From Alphaproteobacteria bacterium 65-37 (GTDB taxonomy: Bacteria > Pseudomonadota > Alphaproteobacteria > Reyranellales > Reyranellaceae), in assembly GCA_001897995.1 (NCBI GenBank), contig MKRV01000301.1:1-63905 (forward strand): DNA of 63,905 nucleotides, given 5' to 3'. The translations under genes and the position numbers were made by a program. A model generated the notes under the pieces. The model was not told the DNA's origin. It did no database searches and saw only the letters and a program-made list of their open reading frames with translations. Of this stretch, positions 1 through 8,964 are shown piece after piece (position 1 is the stretch's first letter; each line of letters begins with the position of its first letter).

Positions 1-714
1 TTCTTCACCTGCGACCCGGCGATGGGCCGCGATGCGGCGCGGCTGTTCAACTTCATGACGGGCTATGCGCGGCCTGAGCAGATGGAGAAGATCGCCTTTG
101 CCCCGGTGACCCTTCGTCCGACGCTCATCGACCTGATCGACGCCGAGATCGCCAATGCCAAGGCCGGGCGGCCGGCGGCGATCTGGGCCAAGCTGAACTC
201 GCTGGTCGATGCCAAGCTGATCGATCACCTCTACGCGGCGTCGCGGGCAGGGGTGCAGATCGACCTGGTGATCCGCGGCATCTGCTGCCTCAGGCCCGGC
301 GTGCCGGGCTTGAGCGAGCATATCCGCGTGAAGAGCATGATCGGCCGCTTCCTCGAGCATGCGCGTATCGTCTGTTTCGGCAACGGCAAGGCGCTGCCGT
401 CGCTCGATGCCAAGGTGTTCATCTCTTCCGCCGACTGGATGCCACGCAATCTCGATCGTCGTGTCGAGCTTTTGTGCCCGGTCGAGAACCCGACCGTGCA
501 CGAGCAGGTGCTCGACCAGATCATGGTCGCCAACCTCAAGGACGACGGGCAAAGCTGGCTGATGACGCCGGAGGGCGATTACCGCCGGCCGCGCAGCACC
601 AAGGACGAACCGTTCATCGCACATCACTATTTTATGACAAACCCGTCGCTGTCGGGGCGTGGCAGCGCCTTGAAACTGAGCGGCGCCGTGCCGCGCCTCG
701 TGCTGAGTTCCTGA
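1..714 (+). CDS. ppk: Polyphosphate kinase 1, C-terminal part (5' end outside window)
   Basis: The reading frame is open from the first base and ends with TGA at 712-714, so this is the last 237 residues of a longer protein. PPK1 makes polyphosphate reversibly from ATP through a phosphohistidine. The visible part is the second phospholipase-D-like domain: a run reading [20 protein letters not shown], the conserved RGICCLRPG block, and a NRR-like [12 protein letters not shown] segment near the end, all typical of the PPK1 C-terminal lobe. The ppx gene follows after 97 bp in the same direction, the usual alphaproteobacterial pairing of polyphosphate synthesis and breakdown. The first in-frame ATG at 22 is internal and not a real start. 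Confidence 0.95.
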   Translation, partial: FFTCDPAMGRDAARLFNFMTGYARPEQMEKIAFAPVTLRPTLIDLIDAEIANAKAGRPAAIWAKLNSLVDAKLIDHLYAASRAGVQIDLVIRGICCLRPGVPGLSEHIRVKSMIGRFLEHARIVCFGNGKALPSLDAKVFISSADWMPRNLDRRVELLCPVENPTVHEQVLDQIMVANLKDDGQSWLMTPEGDYRRPRSTKDEPFIAHHYFMTNPSLSGRGSALKLSGAVPRLVLSS

Positions 715-811
715 GCCGAAACCGGGGTAGCGGGCAGCGGCGTCGGGTCGCGCCGAGGAGGCTGCAATCCGGCGCTGCAAACCGGCGCCGTTTCGGCTAG
801 AGGGAGCGCGC

Positions 812-2317
812 ATGGACGGCGAACGCACCGCAGGCGCCCCCGAGATGCGCGCTTCCCTTGAACGGGGCCGCGTCGGGATCATCGACGTCGGCTCGAACTC
901 CATTCGTCTCGTCGTCTACGAGCGGGCAAGCCGCGCGCCGTTGCCGGTCTTCAATGAAAAGGTGCTGTGCGGCCTGGCGCGCGGTCTCGATGCGACCGGC
1001 CGGCTGAACCCGGAAGGCGTCGAAATGGCGCTGGCCAATATCGACCGCTTCACGACCCTCGCACACAACATGAAGGTGACGTCGCTCGATCTTCTGGCGA
1101 CGGCGGCGGTGCGGGATGCGGCCGATGGCGCAGACTTCATGCGCCAAATCACCAGCCGACCGGGCATTGTCGCCCATACGGTGAGCGGCCAGGACGAGGC
1201 GCGTTTCTCGGGCTACGGCGTGATCTGCGGCATGCCCGACGCCGACGGCGTGATGGGCGACCTGGGTGGCGGCAGCCTCGAACTCGCGGCGATCGGCAAC
1301 GGTCAGCTCGGCCCATCGAGCACCTTGCCGGTCGGACCGCTGCGCCTGATGTCGTCGGGACGGGGCGATCCCAAGAAGATCGTCGTCGAGGCCGTCGAGA
1401 ACGTACGCTGGCTGCGTGAGCATCAGGGCAAGACCTTCTATGCCGTGGGTGGCGCCTGGCGTTCGTTTGCGCGCCTGCACATGGAGCAGGCCGGCTATCC
1501 GCTACACATCATCCATCAATACGAGATCTCGGCCGAAGAGACGCGCGCCGTGGCACGGCTGATCGCCGTGCAGAGCCCCAAGTCGCTGGAGAAGATGCCG
1601 GGCGTGTCGCGTCGCCGCGTCGATACCTTGCCGCTCGCCTGCCTGGCGCTGGATCGGCTGCTCGGCGTCTTGAAGCCGCGCAGCGTCGTCTTCTCCGCGT
1701 TCGGCCTGCGCGAGGGCTTCTATTATTCGCGGCTGAGCGCCGCCGAGCGTGCGCGTCATCCGCTGATCGCCTTCGCCGAGGAACAGGGGGCGGGCTGGCG
1801 GCGATTCGATCTGACCCCGCAGGAGATCTTCGACTGGCTGACGCCGGCCTTTGCCGGCGAAAGCGAAGTCGATCGTGTGCTGCGGACGGCGGCCTGCCAT
1901 CTCAGCGACATTTCCTGGGACGATCATCCCGACTATCGCGCCGACCAGGCGTACTTCCGGGTGCTGCATCTGCCGGCGCCGGGCATGAACCACCGCGAGC
2001 GTGCGGTGCTCGCGATGGCCATGACCTACCGCTACAAGAGCGATCCCAAGTCGGCGATGATCGACACGGCGCTCAGGCTGTCGGACGGCCGTGGCCGCGC
2101 TTATGCCAAGCGTCTCGGCGCCTGCCTGCGGCTCGCCTACAATCTCAGCGGCGGCGCGCCCGGTCTGCTGCCGCAACTGCAGTTGCGTCGCACCGAACGC
2201 GAGCTGCGCCTCCTGGTGCCGCAGGCCCTGCGGCGCAGCCTGGGCGACGTCACGGCCCGCCGGCTCGAGACGGCGGCCGAAGCTTTCGAGCTGAAGCCGA
2301 TGATCGTCGCGGCCTAG
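812..2317 (+). CDS. ppx: Exopolyphosphatase, Ppx/GppA family
   Basis: A 501-residue protein that should release phosphate from the ends of polyphosphate (or hydrolyse pppGpp; the family does both). The N-terminal ASKHA-fold phosphate-binding loop is visible as IIDVGSNSIRLVVYE around residues 17-31 and the second loop as GDLGGGSLEL near residue 150. The C-terminal half is helical and resembles the HD-like domain of long Ppx proteins. The ATG at 812 is preceded by AGAGGGAG at good spacing. It lies directly downstream of ppk and converges on rnd. The stop codon sits in the centre of a perfect palindrome at 2305-2326. Confidence 0.95.
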   Translation: MDGERTAGAPEMRASLERGRVGIIDVGSNSIRLVVYERASRAPLPVFNEKVLCGLARGLDATGRLNPEGVEMALANIDRFTTLAHNMKVTSLDLLATAAVRDAADGADFMRQITSRPGIVAHTVSGQDEARFSGYGVICGMPDADGVMGDLGGGSLELAAIGNGQLGPSSTLPVGPLRLMSSGRGDPKKIVVEAVENVRWLREHQGKTFYAVGGAWRSFARLHMEQAGYPLHIIHQYEISAEETRAVARLIAVQSPKSLEKMPGVSRRRVDTLPLACLALDRLLGVLKPRSVVFSAFGLREGFYYSRLSAAERARHPLIAFAEEQGAGWRRFDLTPQEIFDWLTPAFAGESEVDRVLRTAACHLSDISWDDHPDYRADQAYFRVLHLPAPGMNHRERAVLAMAMTYRYKSDPKSAMIDTALRLSDGRGRAYAKRLGACLRLAYNLSGGAPGLLPQLQLRRTERELRLLVPQALRRSLGDVTARRLETAAEAFELKPMIVAA

Positions 2318-2326
2318 GCCGCGACG
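2305..2326. terminator. Perfect 22-bp palindrome at the ppx/rnd junction
   Basis: CGTCGCGG (2305-2312), centre CCTAGG, CCGCGACG (2319-2326) is a perfect palindrome that contains the ppx TAG stop codon. It stands between two convergent genes whose ends are only 20 bp apart, so it could end transcription from both sides. There is no U-tract on either side, so intrinsic termination is not certain. Confidence 0.45.
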
Positions 2327-2337
2327 CCGGCAACCGC

Positions 2338-3495
2338 CTAGAATTCGACGGGTATCTGGATCAGCTTGGGCTGATCGCCGGCCAGTGCCAGCGCCAGGCG
2401 ACCTTCGATCAGGTCGATCGCCTCGGCCCCGAACACTTCGCGGCGCCAGCCTTTCAGGGCCGGCACGTCGCGCTTGCCGGCGGCGATGCGGTCGAGTTCT
2501 TCGGCATTGGCGACCAGACGGCCGGCAACGCCGGCCTGCTCGGCCTTGAGCCGCAGCAGGGTGCGCAGCAGATCGACGACGGCGCCGGGAGCGCGCAGCT
2601 GTTCCGCAGGCTTGTCGCGAGACGGCAGCTCGGAGTCGGGCAGGGCGCGGGCACGGGCGATCGCCTCGATCAGTTCGCGACCCTGCCAGCCTTCGGCGAA
2701 ACCGCGTCCCAGGCCGCGCGTCATCGCCAGTTCCTCGACGGTCTTGGGAGAATGGCTGGCGATTTCCAGGACCTGCTCGTCGCGCAGCAGGCGCTGGCGC
2801 GGGATGTCGATGCGTTGCGCCGTACGCTCGCGCCACGCCGCCACTTCCTTGAGGGTCGCCAGCATGCGCGGCGAGGAGCCCCGGGGCTTCAGCCGGCGCC
2901 AGGCCTGCTCGGGGTCGGCGCGATAGGTGGCCGGGTCGTTCAGCACCGCCATCTCCTCGGCAATCCAGGAGAAACGGCCGCTCTTGTCGAGCTGGCGCTT
3001 CAGCTTTTCGTAGACCACGCGGAGGTGCGTCACGTCCGACAGGGCGTAGGTGATCTGCCGTTCGCTGAGCGGTCGGCGGCTCCAGTCCGTGAAGCGGCTC
3101 GATTTGTCGATCTTGGCCTTGGCGAGCTTGGTGGCGAGCGACTCGTAGGAGGCGGCTTCGCCGTGGCCGCAGACCATGGCGGCGACCTGGGTATCGAACA
3201 GCGGCGACGGCACCTTGCTGAGGCGCAGATGGAAGATTTCGATGTCCTGCCGGGCGGCGTGAAAGACCTTGAGGACCTTGGGGTTGGCCATCAGCTCGTC
3301 GAGGGGGGCGAGGTCGATACCCTCGGCCAGGGCATCGATCGCGGCCGCGTCCTCGGGGCCGGCGACCTGGGCCAGGCAGAGCTTGGGCCAATAGGTCCGC
3401 TCACGCATGAACTCGGTGTCGACGGTGATGAACTCGGTGTCGGCCAGCGGCTTGCAGAAGGCCGCCAATTCATCGGTCGTGGTGATGAGCTTCAT
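2338..3495 (-). CDS. rnd: Ribonuclease D
   Basis: A 385-residue 3'-5' exoribonuclease of the DEDD family, used in tRNA 3' maturation and RNA decay. The exonuclease motifs are visible: ITVDTEFMRE (Asp and Glu of motif I, near residues 20-30), VFHAARQDIEIF (motif II), and YALSDVTHLRVVYEKL (motif III with the Tyr-x3-Asp). HRDC-like helices follow in the C-terminal half. I chose the ATG at 3495 (MKLITTTDEL) because an extension of 15 residues to 3540 adds only non-conserved sequence. It diverges from aspS and converges on ppx. Confidence 0.93.
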   Translation of the reverse strand: MKLITTTDELAAFCKPLADTEFITVDTEFMRERTYWPKLCLAQVAGPEDAAAIDALAEGIDLAPLDELMANPKVLKVFHAARQDIEIFHLRLSKVPSPLFDTQVAAMVCGHGEAASYESLATKLAKAKIDKSSRFTDWSRRPLSERQITYALSDVTHLRVVYEKLKRQLDKSGRFSWIAEEMAVLNDPATYRADPEQAWRRLKPRGSSPRMLATLKEVAAWRERTAQRIDIPRQRLLRDEQVLEIASHSPKTVEELAMTRGLGRGFAEGWQGRELIEAIARARALPDSELPSRDKPAEQLRAPGAVVDLLRTLLRLKAEQAGVAGRLVANAEELDRIAAGKRDVPALKGWRREVFGAEAIDLIEGRLALALAGDQPKLIQIPVEF

Positions 3496-3619
3496 TGAGG
3501 CCGTTCTATAGCGGGCGGCGGCCCCAGGGGCAAAGGGCACGACGGAAGGGCCGCCTTCCCTTGACTTGGCAACGCTTTCCGTGCCTTTTGCCGGGCCTCT
3601 AAAAGCCGGAAAATACGTA

Positions 3620-5425
3620 ATGTCTTCTGTCTACCGAACCCATACGTGCGGCCAGTTGCGGCCGGAGCATGTCGGCCAGCAGGCCCGTCTGTCGGGCTGG
3701 GTCCAGCGCAAGCGCGACCACGGCAATCTGCTGTTCATCGACCTGCGCGACCACTATGGCGTGACCCAGGTGGTGGTGGACGCGGCCAGCCCGGTCTTCA
3801 AGGCTGCAGAGGGTGTGCGCAACGAGAGCGTGATCACGGTGAGCGGCAACGTACTGGCCCGCGAACCGTCGACGGTGAACCCGCGTCTGGCGACCGGTCA
3901 GGTCGAGCTCGATGCCGCCGAGATGATCGTGCAGGCTATGGCCGATCCGCTGCCCATTCCGGTCTACCAGGAGAACGACACGACGCCCGAGGAGCTGCGC
4001 CTCAAGTACCGCTTCCTCGATCTGCGCAAGGACAAGCTGCACAAGAACATCATGCTGCGCAGCCAAGTCATCGCCTCCCTGCGACGGCGCATGATCGAGC
4101 AGGGATTCATGGAGTTCCAGACGCCAATCTTGACGGCGGATAGTCCGGAAGGCGCGCGTTCCTACGTGGTGCCGAGCCGGCTGCATCCCGGCAAGTTCTA
4201 TGCCCTGCCGCAGGCGCCGCAGATGTTCAAGCAGCTGCTGATGGTGTCGGGCTTCGACCGCTACTTCCAGATCGCACCCTGCTTCCGCGACGAGGATGCG
4301 CGCGCCGACCGGGCACCCGGCGAATTCTACCAGCTCGACTTCGAGATGAGCTTCGTCACCCAGGAGGACGTCTTCGCGGCCATCGAGCCGGTCCTGGGCG
4401 GCGTCTTCGAGGAGTTCGCCGGCTTCGGCCGCGAGGCCCCGCGCAAGGTGACGCCGTTCCCGTTTCCACGCATTCCTTACGCCGAGGCGCTGCTGAGCTA
4501 CGGCACGGACAAGCCCGACCTGCGCAACCCGCTCAGAATCGTCGATGCCGGCGAGGTCTTCGCCGGCTCGGATTTCAAGGTGTTCGCCGGCATCGTGGCC
4601 GCGGGCGGCGTGGTCCGGGCGCTGCGCGCGCCGGGAGCGTCGGCACAGCCGCGCAGCTTCTTCGACAAGCTGAACAGCTGGGCACAAAGCGAGGGCAAGC
4701 CGGGGCTGGGCTATATCGTGCTCGAAGGGGGAGCGGGGAAGGGGCCGATCGCCAAGTTCGTGACGGGCGACCGTCTGGCGAAGCTCAAGGCTCTGACCGG
4801 CGCTGAGGACGGCGATGCCGTCTTCTTCGTGGCCGACAAGCCCGAGGCGGCCTGGAAATTCGCAGGCCAGGTGCGCACCAAGGTCGGCCAGGAACTGGGC
4901 GTCATCGCCGAGGACGAGTTCCGCTTCTGCTGGATCGTCGACTTCCCGATGTTCGAATACGACGAGAAGGCCAAGAAGATCGACTTCAGCCACAACCCCT
5001 TCTCGATGCCGCAGGGCGGGCTGGAGGCGCTGGAGACGCAGGATCCGCTGACCATCAAGGCCTGGCAGTACGATATCGTCTGTAACGGCATCGAGCTCTG
5101 CTCGGGGGCGATCCGCAACCATCGCCCGGAGATCATGTACAAGGCGTTCGGGATCGCGGGCTACAGCAAGGAGGATGTCGAGCTGCGCTTCGGCGGCATG
5201 CTCAATGCCTTCAAGTTCGGTGCTCCGCCGCACGGCGGTGCCGCGCCGGGTGTCGATCGCATCGTGATGCTGCTGGCCGACGAGCCCAACATCCGCGAGG
5301 TGATCTGCTTCCCGATGAATCAGCAGGCCGTCGACCTGATGATGGACGCGCCGACCGAGCTGCCGTCCGAGAAGCTGCGCGAACTGCATATCGGTTTGCG
5401 CCTGCCGCCGCCGAAAAAGGACTAG
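3620..5425 (+). CDS. aspS: Aspartyl-tRNA synthetase, probably non-discriminating
   Basis: A 601-residue bacterial-type class IIb aminoacyl-tRNA synthetase. In order it has an N-terminal OB anticodon-binding domain (residues 1-105), the catalytic domain with motif 2 ([10 protein letters not shown]), the bacterial GAD insertion, and motif 3 near the end ([18 protein letters not shown]). The start [11 protein letters not shown] is the family start; the 18-residue upstream extension is not conserved. His34 in the RKRDHGN segment corresponds to the His reported in non-discriminating AspRS that also charges tRNA-Asn; discriminating enzymes such as that of E. coli have Leu there. GatC and GatA are encoded at 51.6-53.4 kb, which fits that reading. 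Confidence 0.95.
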   Translation: MSSVYRTHTCGQLRPEHVGQQARLSGWVQRKRDHGNLLFIDLRDHYGVTQVVVDAASPVFKAAEGVRNESVITVSGNVLAREPSTVNPRLATGQVELDAAEMIVQAMADPLPIPVYQENDTTPEELRLKYRFLDLRKDKLHKNIMLRSQVIASLRRRMIEQGFMEFQTPILTADSPEGARSYVVPSRLHPGKFYALPQAPQMFKQLLMVSGFDRYFQIAPCFRDEDARADRAPGEFYQLDFEMSFVTQEDVFAAIEPVLGGVFEEFAGFGREAPRKVTPFPFPRIPYAEALLSYGTDKPDLRNPLRIVDAGEVFAGSDFKVFAGIVAAGGVVRALRAPGASAQPRSFFDKLNSWAQSEGKPGLGYIVLEGGAGKGPIAKFVTGDRLAKLKALTGAEDGDAVFFVADKPEAAWKFAGQVRTKVGQELGVIAEDEFRFCWIVDFPMFEYDEKAKKIDFSHNPFSMPQGGLEALETQDPLTIKAWQYDIVCNGIELCSGAIRNHRPEIMYKAFGIAGYSKEDVELRFGGMLNAFKFGAPPHGGAAPGVDRIVMLLADEPNIREVICFPMNQQAVDLMMDAPTELPSEKLRELHIGLRLPPPKKD

Positions 5426-5447
5426 GAAGCGGAAGCTTTTGCCGGCC

Positions 5448-5481
5448 AAGCCTTCGCCTCTCGCACAAGGGGCGAAGGCTT
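5448..5481 (+). terminator. Hairpin downstream of aspS
   Basis: AAGCCTTCGCCTC (5448-5460) pairs with GGGGCGAAGGCTT (5469-5481), a 13-bp stem with one G-U type mismatch and an 8-base loop, 22 bp after the aspS stop. The T-rich run after it is weak (TGTGAATTTG). It is placed correctly to end the aspS transcript. Confidence 0.65.
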
Positions 5482-5573
5482 GTGAATTTGACGATGTAAA
5501 AATAATGAGATTTGACGGTATCTAGTTCCTCTGTGGCGCAGCGGGCACCAGTCATTGTGGTGCGTGGCCAAAA

Positions 5574-5602
5574 TTGACTGGCCGTAAAATCACTAGTAAA
5601 TT
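5574..5602 (+). promoter_or_regulatory. Sigma-70-like promoter for the lipoprotein gene
   Basis: TTGACT at 5574-5579 and TAAATT at 5597-5602 are separated by 17 bp, inside the most AT-rich stretch of this part of the window. The next gene starts at 5635, giving a leader of about 25 bases. The -35 box overlaps a short inverted repeat (TGGCC before and after it), a possible operator. Confidence 0.55.
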
Positions 5603-5634
5603 CAATAGATTATAGTCTTTTATTTATTAAGATT

Positions 5635-6225
5635 ATGAGCTCTTGCAGGCTCTCCATTTGTATTGCTCTGCCCTTGGCGCTGGGATTGTCCCTGACGACG
5701 GGCGCCTGCGGTGTGCCGCTCGCCGTTTCCGCGGCAAGCTACGCCGCTGACGGTGGCCTGGTCGCCGCCTCCGACAAGACCTCGACGGACCACGTTCTAT
5801 CGGTCATCACCAAGGAGGATTGTGCGATGTGGCGCATTTTCCGCGGTCGTCGGATCTGCACGGAGCGTGCCGACGGCGAAGATCCTTACGATGTCAATTA
5901 CGCCGAGCCACAGCGCGAAGTCTCGGAAGACGGTGTTCAATACACCGCACCGCTGCGCGCCACCGCCGGGGCGCCGGCGGTGAGTTGGGATCCGGCGACC
6001 TACAAGGCCGGCGCAACCCAACCTGGTGCCGGCGGGGCAGTGCCGGCCGAACCGGCGGTCGTGACACCGGCCGCTGCGCCGACGGCTGCGGCGCCGAAAG
6101 CCACGGCGCCCACAGCTGCCAAGGCGACGCCGGCGCCGACTAAGCCAAAGGCAACGAAGCCGGTCCCGCGCGCCACTGCCAAGAAGCCTAAGCCGTCACG
6201 AGGTTCGGCGGCGTCTGGTTCCTGA
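5635..6225 (+). CDS. Putative lipoprotein with Ala/Pro/Lys-rich tail
   Basis: A 196-residue protein of unknown function. It starts with a lipoprotein-type signal peptide: hydrophobic run to LSLTTGAC, with the lipobox Cys at about residue 25. A conserved-looking core follows (AASYAADG, then ITKEDCAMWRIFRGRRICTE near residues 60-78, with two Cys that could pair). From about residue 125 the sequence is low-complexity AAPTAAAPKATAPTA type, rich in Ala, Pro, Thr and Lys, and suited to span the cell wall or bind it. Its 3' end overlaps the convergent dehydrogenase gene by 38 bp. I recognise the core only as an uncharacterised alphaproteobacterial type. Confidence 0.75.
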   Translation: MSSCRLSICIALPLALGLSLTTGACGVPLAVSAASYAADGGLVAASDKTSTDHVLSVITKEDCAMWRIFRGRRICTERADGEDPYDVNYAEPQREVSEDGVQYTAPLRATAGAPAVSWDPATYKAGATQPGAGGAVPAEPAVVTPAAAPTAAAPKATAPTAAKATPAPTKPKATKPVPRATAKKPKPSRGSAASGS

Positions 6226-7162
6226 GAAGGTAGGTCTCGAGGTTGTCGAGCGCCTTGAAGCCCATGGCGTTGCGCGTCTCGACCGTGGCCGAGCCCATGT
6301 GCGGCAGCAGGAAGGCGTTGGTCAGGTCGTAGTAGCCCTGATGTAGCTTGGGCTCGCCATCGAACACGTCGAGGCCAGCCGAGGCGAGATGGCCGCTCTT
6401 GAGGGCAGCGATCAGGGCCTCGTCGTCGACCACACCGCCCCGCGCCGTATTGACCACGATGGCGCCCTTGGGCAGTCGGGCGATGCGCTCGGCGTTCACC
6501 CATTTGCGGGTCTGCGGCGTCATGGGGGCATTGATCGACAGGAAGTCGCAGTGTGCCAGCATGTCGTCGGGATTGGCATGGAACACCGCACCCTTTTCCT
6601 CGTCGGGGCTGAGCCGGCTGCGATTGCTGTAATGGATCTGCATGCGAAAGGCACGGGCACGATCGGCCATGGCCTGCCCGATGCGACCCATCCCGAAGAT
6701 ACCAAGGCGCTTGCCGGTGACATGCGTGCCCATGAGCTGGGTCGGTGCCCAGCCGACCCAATGGTGGGCCCGCAGCAGGGCGGCCCCTTCATGGGCACGC
6801 CGCGCCGCGCCCAGCAGGCAGAGCATGGCGATGTCGGCGGTGGCGTCGGTCAGCACGTCCGGCGTGTTGGCGACCAGGATATTGCGCTTGGCGGCGGCGG
6901 CCACATCGACATGCTCGTAGCCGACCGAGAAGGTGGCGATCATGCGGATCGACGTCGGGAGTGCCGCGATCGTGGCAGCGTTCAGGCTGTCGCCGGCGGC
7001 GCACATGATGGCGTCGCAACCGGCGGCTGCTTTGGTCAGGGAGGGGCTGTCGTAGAGCCGATCCTCAGGATTGAGCACGGCATCGAAATGGGCGGTCAGG
7101 CGGGCTTCGACGTCAGGCGGAAAGAGCCGGGTTGCAAGAACCCGGGGCTTGCTGTTTGCCAT
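6188..7162 (-). CDS. D-isomer-specific 2-hydroxyacid dehydrogenase (glyoxylate/hydroxypyruvate reductase type)
   Basis: A 324-residue NAD(P)-dependent dehydrogenase that should interconvert a 2-oxoacid and a D-2-hydroxyacid. The Rossmann motif is LGIFGMGRIGQAMA (GxGxxG, about residues 150-165), followed by the catalytic Arg region VVNTARGGVVDDEALI, the Glu segment, and the catalytic His in LLPHMGSAT near residue 290. The start MANSKPRVLATR at 7162 fits the family, although the frame stays open far upstream. Exact substrate cannot be told; glyoxylate and hydroxypyruvate are commonest in this branch. Its 3' end overlaps the lipoprotein gene tail to tail. Confidence 0.88.
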   Translation of the reverse strand: MANSKPRVLATRLFPPDVEARLTAHFDAVLNPEDRLYDSPSLTKAAAGCDAIMCAAGDSLNAATIAALPTSIRMIATFSVGYEHVDVAAAAKRNILVANTPDVLTDATADIAMLCLLGAARRAHEGAALLRAHHWVGWAPTQLMGTHVTGKRLGIFGMGRIGQAMADRARAFRMQIHYSNRSRLSPDEEKGAVFHANPDDMLAHCDFLSINAPMTPQTRKWVNAERIARLPKGAIVVNTARGGVVDDEALIAALKSGHLASAGLDVFDGEPKLHQGYYDLTNAFLLPHMGSATVETRNAMGFKALDNLETYLLRNQTPPNLVTA

Positions 7163-7276
7163 TGACGCTATCCTCCCTGTGCAGCCCTGACGCAGGCGAT
7201 CATTCTGGTATTCCGTGCGCATGGATATTACGCTTGCGCCGTCGGCTACAAGGCCTAGCCCCCACGCCAGTGTCCG

Positions 7277-8149
7277 TTGACCAATTATAGTTTTCGACGT
7301 CCTCGTGTCCAAACAGCGGTAACAGCCACCGCCGTTTGTGCGCTCCTGTTGCTCGCCCTGTGGATAAGGGCGGCCGATGCCCAGCAGCAATCCGCGCAAC
7401 AGGCAGATTCCCCCCTGGTGCCGCATCGTGCCACCTACGACATGAAACTCTCGGTGGCGCGGCCCAACAGCGGCATCATCGAGGTGAGTGGCCGCATGGT
7501 GCTGGAGACCGTCGAGGCCTGCGAAGGCTGGGAGGTCAAGCAGCGCATCGGGCTGAAATTCCTGCGCAACGACGGCGACGAGTTTTCGACCGATTCGAGC
7601 TTCACCAGCTACGAGACAAAGGACGGGCTCGCGCTGCGCTTCAGTGTGCGCAACATTCAGGACAACGAAGTCGAAGAGGAGCTGCGCGGCAACGCCGACC
7701 TCGAGACGCTGGGTGGCAAGGGCCGTGCGACTTTCACCCTGCCGGAGGCACGCAGCTTCGAGCTGCCGGCCGGCACGCTCTTTCCGACGACCCATCTGGT
7801 CCGCGTCATCCGCCATGCCCGCGATGGCGATAAGTCGGCGTCCTATTCGGTGTTCGACGGAGCCCGTCTCGATGGCGCCTTCCTGGTCAATGCCGTGATC
7901 GGGCGCTCGCCGCGTCAAGCCGGTGCGCCGGCGGTGCGGGGAGACGTCTCCCTGATGCGTAATCAACCGTCGTGGAGCGTGCGTTTCGCCTTCTTCGGCG
8001 CCGGCGACCAGGGCGCCCATCCCGAGTACGAGCTGGCCCTCGATCTGCTGGGCAACGGTATTGCCCGTTCGATGTTGCTCGACTACGGCGACTTCGCCGT
8101 GGATGCTCGCCTGATTCAACTCCAAGCCCTGCCGAGGCCGCGATGCTAA
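7277..8149 (+). CDS. DUF1849 / EipB-family periplasmic protein, first of a tandem pair
   Basis: A 290-residue exported protein. The EipB family folds as a beta-spiral in the periplasm and contributes to cell-envelope integrity in Brucella. An N-terminal hydrophobic segment (TAVCALLLLALW) ends at ADAQQQ, a likely cleavage site. The family hallmark LVPHRATYDMKL follows at residues 47-58, then GRMVLETVEACEGWEVKQR. The start is TTG at 7277: an in-frame stop lies 21 bp upstream and no ATG or GTG precedes the signal peptide. Cys residues occur in EACEGW and at the C-terminus (RPRC), as expected for the family disulfide. Its last 7 bp overlap the second paralogue. Confidence 0.87.
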   Translation: MTNYSFRRPRVQTAVTATAVCALLLLALWIRAADAQQQSAQQADSPLVPHRATYDMKLSVARPNSGIIEVSGRMVLETVEACEGWEVKQRIGLKFLRNDGDEFSTDSSFTSYETKDGLALRFSVRNIQDNEVEEELRGNADLETLGGKGRATFTLPEARSFELPAGTLFPTTHLVRVIRHARDGDKSASYSVFDGARLDGAFLVNAVIGRSPRQAGAPAVRGDVSLMRNQPSWSVRFAFFGAGDQGAHPEYELALDLLGNGIARSMLLDYGDFAVDARLIQLQALPRPRC

Positions 8150-8955
8150 GTCTTCGCTTGCTTGCCCCATCAACTGCTGCCGCACTCGTCGTTGCCGTCG
8201 CCGCGCAGGCGGGTGCCCAGGACCTGGCGCCGCACCGGGCGGCCTACACCGTGACCATGACGGAAAACGGCAAGCCGACCGGCAGTTCGTCGGGCACCTA
8301 CGCCTACGAGCTCAAGCTCACCTGCGACGGCTATGTCTCGACCCAGCGCCTGCAGCTGGACCTCGCAGGCGGACGTGGCTCGGCGACCACCGAGCAGCAG
8401 ACGCAGATGACCGAGAGCAAGGACGGCAAGAAGCTCGTCTTCGAGCATCGCTCCACGACGGGCGGTCGCCGGACCAGCCTGATGAAGGGCGAGGCGACCC
8501 TGGGCGACGATGGCTCGGGAGAGGCGCGTTTCACCGAACCCGAAGGCCAGACCGTGAAGCTGCCGGCCGGCACGTATTTCCCGGCAGCCATTCTGCGGGC
8601 CACCATTCGCGCCGCGAAGGCCGGCGAGAACGGCTCCGAAGGGCTGTTCTTCTTCGGCGACAAGGTGAAGCCGCCGCTCGCCGTCAACGCCCTGATCGGC
8701 AAGGTGCCCAAGCGCCTATCCGACGTGAAGATTCCCGAAGGGGCGGAGGAACTGGCCGACGGTCGCGCCCGCATCTACTACCGCGCCGGTTTCTTCGACG
8801 CCGACACCAAGCAGCAGGGCGAGCCGGTGTTCGAGATGAGCAGCGTGACGCTCGACAACGGTATCGAGCTCTATGGCACGCACGAGCAGAGCGAAGGCGG
8901 GATCGAGTACCGCATCACCCGGCTCGAGGCGCTGCCCAAGCCCACCTGCAAATAG
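8143..8955 (+). CDS. DUF1849 / EipB-family periplasmic protein, second of a tandem pair
   Basis: A 270-residue paralogue of the preceding protein. A signal peptide (LRLLAPSTAAALVVAVAAQAGA) leads to the same hallmark block, LAPHRAAYTVTM, then ELKLTCDGYVSTQRLQLDL, matching the Cys-containing GW/GY region of the first copy. It ends LEALPKPTCK, mirroring LQALPRPRC in copy one, so both keep the C-terminal Cys. I chose the ATG at 8143: its ATGCTAA overlap with the stop of copy one implies translational coupling, and the open frame further upstream lies wholly inside copy one. The copies are diverged, so the duplication is old. Confidence 0.87.
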   Translation: MLSLRLLAPSTAAALVVAVAAQAGAQDLAPHRAAYTVTMTENGKPTGSSSGTYAYELKLTCDGYVSTQRLQLDLAGGRGSATTEQQTQMTESKDGKKLVFEHRSTTGGRRTSLMKGEATLGDDGSGEARFTEPEGQTVKLPAGTYFPAAILRATIRAAKAGENGSEGLFFFGDKVKPPLAVNALIGKVPKRLSDVKIPEGAEELADGRARIYYRAGFFDADTKQQGEPVFEMSSVTLDNGIELYGTHEQSEGGIEYRITRLEALPKPTCK

Positions 8956-8964
8956 TGTGCGGCC

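Noticed and set aside
714-797. Complementary GCCGAAAC and GTTTCGGC bracketing the ppk-ppx spacer
   Set aside because: An 8-bp match 70 bp apart is expected by chance at this composition and is not a convincing structure.
3599-5449. A 616-codon minus-strand open frame opposite aspS
   Set aside because: Antisense shadow of a certain gene; composition typical of complementary-strand frames at high GC.
7162-8185. Upstream extension of the 2-hydroxyacid dehydrogenase frame to 8185
   Set aside because: The extra 341 codons are antisense to the first EipB gene; the family start is at 7162.
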